From contig CBDCBQ010000003.1 in NCBI GenBank assembly GCA_965214415.1, positions 1,302,001 to 1,366,000 of the forward strand: 64,000 bases of DNA, written 5' to 3'. Within the stretch, counting starts at the first letter, position 1. Every line of letters begins with the position of its first letter. This document shows, in pieces, positions 61,846 through 64,000 of this stretch. The position numbers and the translations under genes are program-made. The DNA is from RH-AL1 sp965214415. Its GTDB lineage: Bacteria > Pseudomonadota > Alphaproteobacteria > Rhizobiales > Beijerinckiaceae. The notes beneath the pieces are model-generated. The model did not search any database. It was not told the origin of the DNA and worked only from the letters and a program-made list of their open reading frames with translations.

Positions 61846-63068
61846 CGGTCGACCTCGCCGAAGACGATGTCGATCGAGCCGAGGATCGCGCTCACATCGG
61901 CCAGCATCGACTTGCGGCACAGGAAATCCATCGCGGAGAGATGGGCGAAGCCGGGCGCGCGGATCTTGCAGCGGTAGGGTTTGTCGGTGCCATCCGAAAC
62001 GAGATAGACGCCGAACTCGCCCTTCGGCGCCTCGACGGCCGCGTAGACCTCGCCGGCCGGCACGTGGAAGCCCTCCGTGTAGAGCTTGAAGTGATGGATC
62101 AACGCCTCCATCGAGCGCTTCATCTCGGCGCGCTTGGGCGGATGGTACTTGTTGTCCTTGGCGGCCACCGGCCCCTGCCCCGCCGGCACGGACAGCTTTT
62201 CGACGCATTGCTTCATGATGCGGACGGACTGGCGCATCTCCTCCATGCGCACGACCTGTCGCGCGTAGGCATCGCCATGCGTGCCGATGGGGATGTCGAA
62301 CTCCATCTCCTCGTAGCACTCGTAGGGCTCGGCCTTGCGCAGGTCCCAGGCGGCGCCCGACGCGCGCACGACCGGACCGGAAAATCCCCACTTCCAGCAA
62401 TCCTCGAGCGAGACGATGCCGATGTCGACGTTGCGCTGCTTGAAGATGCGGTTGTCGAGAAACAGGCTCTGCAGGTCGTCGCAGACCTTGAGGAACGGGT
62501 CGCACCAGGCGCCGATGTCGGCGATCAGCGCGGGCGGGCAATCGATATGCACGCCGCCGGGGCGAAAGTAGTTGGCGTGCAGGCGCGCGCCCGAGGCCCG
62601 CTCGTAGAACACCATCAGCTTCTCGCGCTCTTCGAAGCCCCACAGTGGCGGGGTGAGCGCGCCGACGTCGAGCGCCTGCGTGGTGAGGTTCAGGAGATGC
62701 GACAGAATGCGGCCGATCTCGCAGAACAGCACGCGGATGAGTTGGCCGCGGCGCGGCACCTCGAGCCCGATCAGCCTCTCGATGCCGAGGCAGAAGGCGT
62801 GCTCCTGGTTCATCGGCGCGCAATAGTCGAGGCGGTCGAAATACGGGATGTTCTGGAGGTAGGTGCGCGCCTCCATCAGCTTCTCGGTGCCCCGATGCAG
62901 CAGCCCGATATGCGGGTCGACACGCTCGACGATCTCGCCGTCGAGCTCAAGCACGAGACGCAAAACACCATGCGCCGCAGGATGTTGCGGGCCGAAGTTG
63001 ATCGAGAAGTTTCGCGGCGCGGCGGCGTGGGCGCCGGGTGCCTCGGGAAGCGGGGCGCTCGTCGTCAT
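61842..63068 (-). CDS. nuoD: NADH-quinone oxidoreductase subunit D
   Basis: The 408-residue subunit lines the quinone site. NFSINFGPQHPAAHGVLRLV (the GPQHPxxHG signature), HIGLLHRGTEKLME and PYFDRLDYCAPMNQEHAF are conserved, including the quinone-binding His and Tyr; the C-terminus ends FGEVDR. The start MTTSAPLPEAPG at 63068 fits better than an upstream in-frame codon within the gap to the inserted gene. Confidence 0.97.
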   Translation of the reverse strand: MTTSAPLPEAPGAHAAAPRNFSINFGPQHPAAHGVLRLVLELDGEIVERVDPHIGLLHRGTEKLMEARTYLQNIPYFDRLDYCAPMNQEHAFCLGIERLIGLEVPRRGQLIRVLFCEIGRILSHLLNLTTQALDVGALTPPLWGFEEREKLMVFYERASGARLHANYFRPGGVHIDCPPALIADIGAWCDPFLKVCDDLQSLFLDNRIFKQRNVDIGIVSLEDCWKWGFSGPVVRASGAAWDLRKAEPYECYEEMEFDIPIGTHGDAYARQVVRMEEMRQSVRIMKQCVEKLSVPAGQGPVAAKDNKYHPPKRAEMKRSMEALIHHFKLYTEGFHVPAGEVYAAVEAPKGEFGVYLVSDGTDKPYRCKIRAPGFAHLSAMDFLCRKSMLADVSAILGSIDIVFGEVDR

Positions 63069-63111
63069 CGCTGGCCCTCCTGCATGCGAACGGTCGTGAT
63101 GGGTGACATGA

Positions 63112-63684
63112 TCATGGCTTCCCGCCGCCGGCCGGATCATCGACCTTCATCACGGCCATCAATCTCGGCATCACGACGCGCATCACCTCGGGCATGCGCC
63201 TGCTGAGAACGGGCATCTTGCCGACGATCGCCTGTCCCGTCGGCGAGCTGTAGAAGGAGTCGAGCGCGACGATCTCGTCCGTCGAAAAGGTCTGCAGCGC
63301 CGCGATCATCTGCAGGCTGGTGATGAACTCGTAATTGTCGGTGGCGGCCTTGCTGGCCGCGGCCACAACCCGGCTGTTCTCGGCCTCGAGTTTGGCGACG
63401 AGCGCCTTGTCGTCAGGTGTCTTCTCCTGCTGCCGGACCGCCCGCATGGCTTCGGTGTTGATGGCTTGCATCACCCCCTGCATCTTGCTGAGGCTGGCGC
63501 GTTTCATCGCTGGATTTTCGAAATAATGCCGGGCCGCGGCGACGGCCGTCGGATCGAACGTCTTGAGCTGCTCCTGAACCTGCTGCTCGTTCATCGGCAG
63601 CGGCGCGAGAGCAGGCGCCAATGCGCCGGCATGCCCCGCGCCGGCTGTCAGCGCGATGACGATCAGGCCAAGGAGACGCTTCAT
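63112..63684 (-). CDS. Secreted DUF2059-like protein inserted between nuoC and nuoD
   Basis: The 190-residue protein has a signal peptide (MKRLLGLIVIALTAGAGHAG) and a helical mature part, with MKRASLSKMQGVMQAINTEA and LQTFSTDEIVALDSFYSSPT followed by GQAIVGKMPVLSRRM, which is the DUF2059 end pattern (aL..FY.SP.Gq....k.P). It would be periplasmic, away from the cytoplasmic NuoC/NuoD it separates. It overlaps nuoC by four bases (ATGA) and precedes nuoD by 43 bases. Function unknown; a complex I assembly role is only suggested by position. Confidence 0.78.
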   Translation of the reverse strand: MKRLLGLIVIALTAGAGHAGALAPALAPLPMNEQQVQEQLKTFDPTAVAAARHYFENPAMKRASLSKMQGVMQAINTEAMRAVRQQEKTPDDKALVAKLEAENSRVVAAASKAATDNYEFITSLQMIAALQTFSTDEIVALDSFYSSPTGQAIVGKMPVLSRRMPEVMRVVMPRLMAVMKVDDPAGGGKP

Positions 63685-64000
63685 CGCTGGCCCTCCTTGC
63701 CGCCGGCCTTCTCGTCGCCCGGCAGGATGTAGTCGCCGGCGCCTTCCCAAGGAGAGAGAAAGTCGAACGAGCGATAGGCCTGGTTGAGGTTCACCGGCTC
63801 GTTGACGACACGCTTCTGCTCGTCGTCCCAGCGCACCTCGACGAAGCCGGTCATCGGGAAATCCTTGCGCAGCGGATGGCCGTCGAACCCGTAATCGGTG
63901 AGCAGCCGCCGCATGTCGGGATGGCCCCGGAAGAACACGCCGAACAGGTCCCACACCTCCCGCTCGAACCAGTTCGCGCCGGGGTAGACGTCGGTCAGCG
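63681..64000 (-). CDS. nuoC: NADH-quinone oxidoreductase subunit C, C-terminal part (gene runs off the window)
   Basis: The frame enters from beyond base 64000 and gives the last 105 or so residues: YPGANWFEREVWDLFGVFF and GHPLRKDFPMTGFVEVRW, the complex I 30-kDa subunit signature. The C-terminus (PGDEKAGGKEGQR) is lysine/glycine-rich. The nuoC start and the nuoA-B genes lie outside the window, as does the operon promoter. NuoC and NuoD are separate genes here, not fused. Confidence 0.95.
   Translation of the reverse strand, partial: LTDVYPGANWFEREVWDLFGVFFRGHPDMRRLLTDYGFDGHPLRKDFPMTGFVEVRWDDEQKRVVNEPVNLNQAYRSFDFLSPWEGAGDYILPGDEKAGGKEGQR

Noticed and set aside
59637..64000. A novel respiratory system in place of complex I
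   Set aside because: All core subunits and cofactor motifs of ordinary NDH-1 are present; only the two inserted genes and the NuoE tail are unusual.

Overview
The window is high-GC chromosomal DNA from an alphaproteobacterium, most likely of the order Hyphomicrobiales (Rhizobiales). The evidence is gene order and gene content: a complex I (nuo) operon followed by birA and rnj, an rne / amiC-like amidase / mrcA / prfB block, an EipB-type envelope protein, a LolCE-type single permease, and interspersed palindromic repeats of the kind common in rhizobia. No rRNA, tRNA, phage, transposase or CRISPR array was recognised. Translation starts are often ATGA overlaps, and several genes appear to start at TTG or GTG.

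Layout. 1-6.1 kb: end of an MFS transporter, panC, a gamma-glutamylcyclotransferase-like gene and an eipB homologue on the minus strand; then RidA, GDPD, a small secreted protein and a BLUF blue-light receptor on plus; a 2H phosphoesterase with a 49-residue lipoprotein; a PilZ protein. 6.1-14.2 kb: lolD-lolC/E, rnd, ppx-ppk, a CBS protein. 14.2-19.3 kb: patatin-hisI-folE, an IscU-like scaffold, a MipA-type outer membrane protein, yidD, a basic secreted protein, a nitroreductase. 19.3-21.3 kb: a lower-GC gap and an acetolactate synthase.

21.4-32.5 kb is an exopolysaccharide locus: deacetylase, CelD/FemAB-like acyltransferase, Wzc-like co-polymerase with a degenerate kinase domain, Wza-like lipoprotein, GT4 glycosyltransferase, polyprenyl-phosphate sugar transferase, a secreted protein of unknown family and an O-antigen ligase/polymerase-like protein. 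The sugar transferase would start the repeat unit on a lipid carrier, the GT4 extend it, the ligase-like protein polymerise it, and the Wzc/Wza pair control length and export. The AT-rich divergent promoter region at 26.3-26.45 kb has two TTAACCAT motifs resembling CtrA half-sites.

32.6-46.5 kb: DUF423, a single-domain response regulator, rhomboid protease, prfB with a classical +1 frameshift site, a DUF1636 gene, a DUF4160 remnant, mrcA, the amidase, a ~600-base leader with hairpins, rne with a large acidic and His-rich insert, and an Atm1-type ABC exporter. 46.5-64 kb: rnj and birA downstream of nuoC(partial)-D-E-F-G-H-I-J-K-L-M-N. This nuo operon carries two extra genes, a DUF2059-like secreted protein between nuoC and nuoD and a small coiled-coil protein between nuoF and nuoG.

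Two families of palindromic repeats sit only in intergenic gaps. Nothing in the window is clearly an unknown multi-gene defence or mobile system. The least explained parts are the EPS locus, with its unknown secreted protein and pseudokinase, the nuo insertions and the rne leader.
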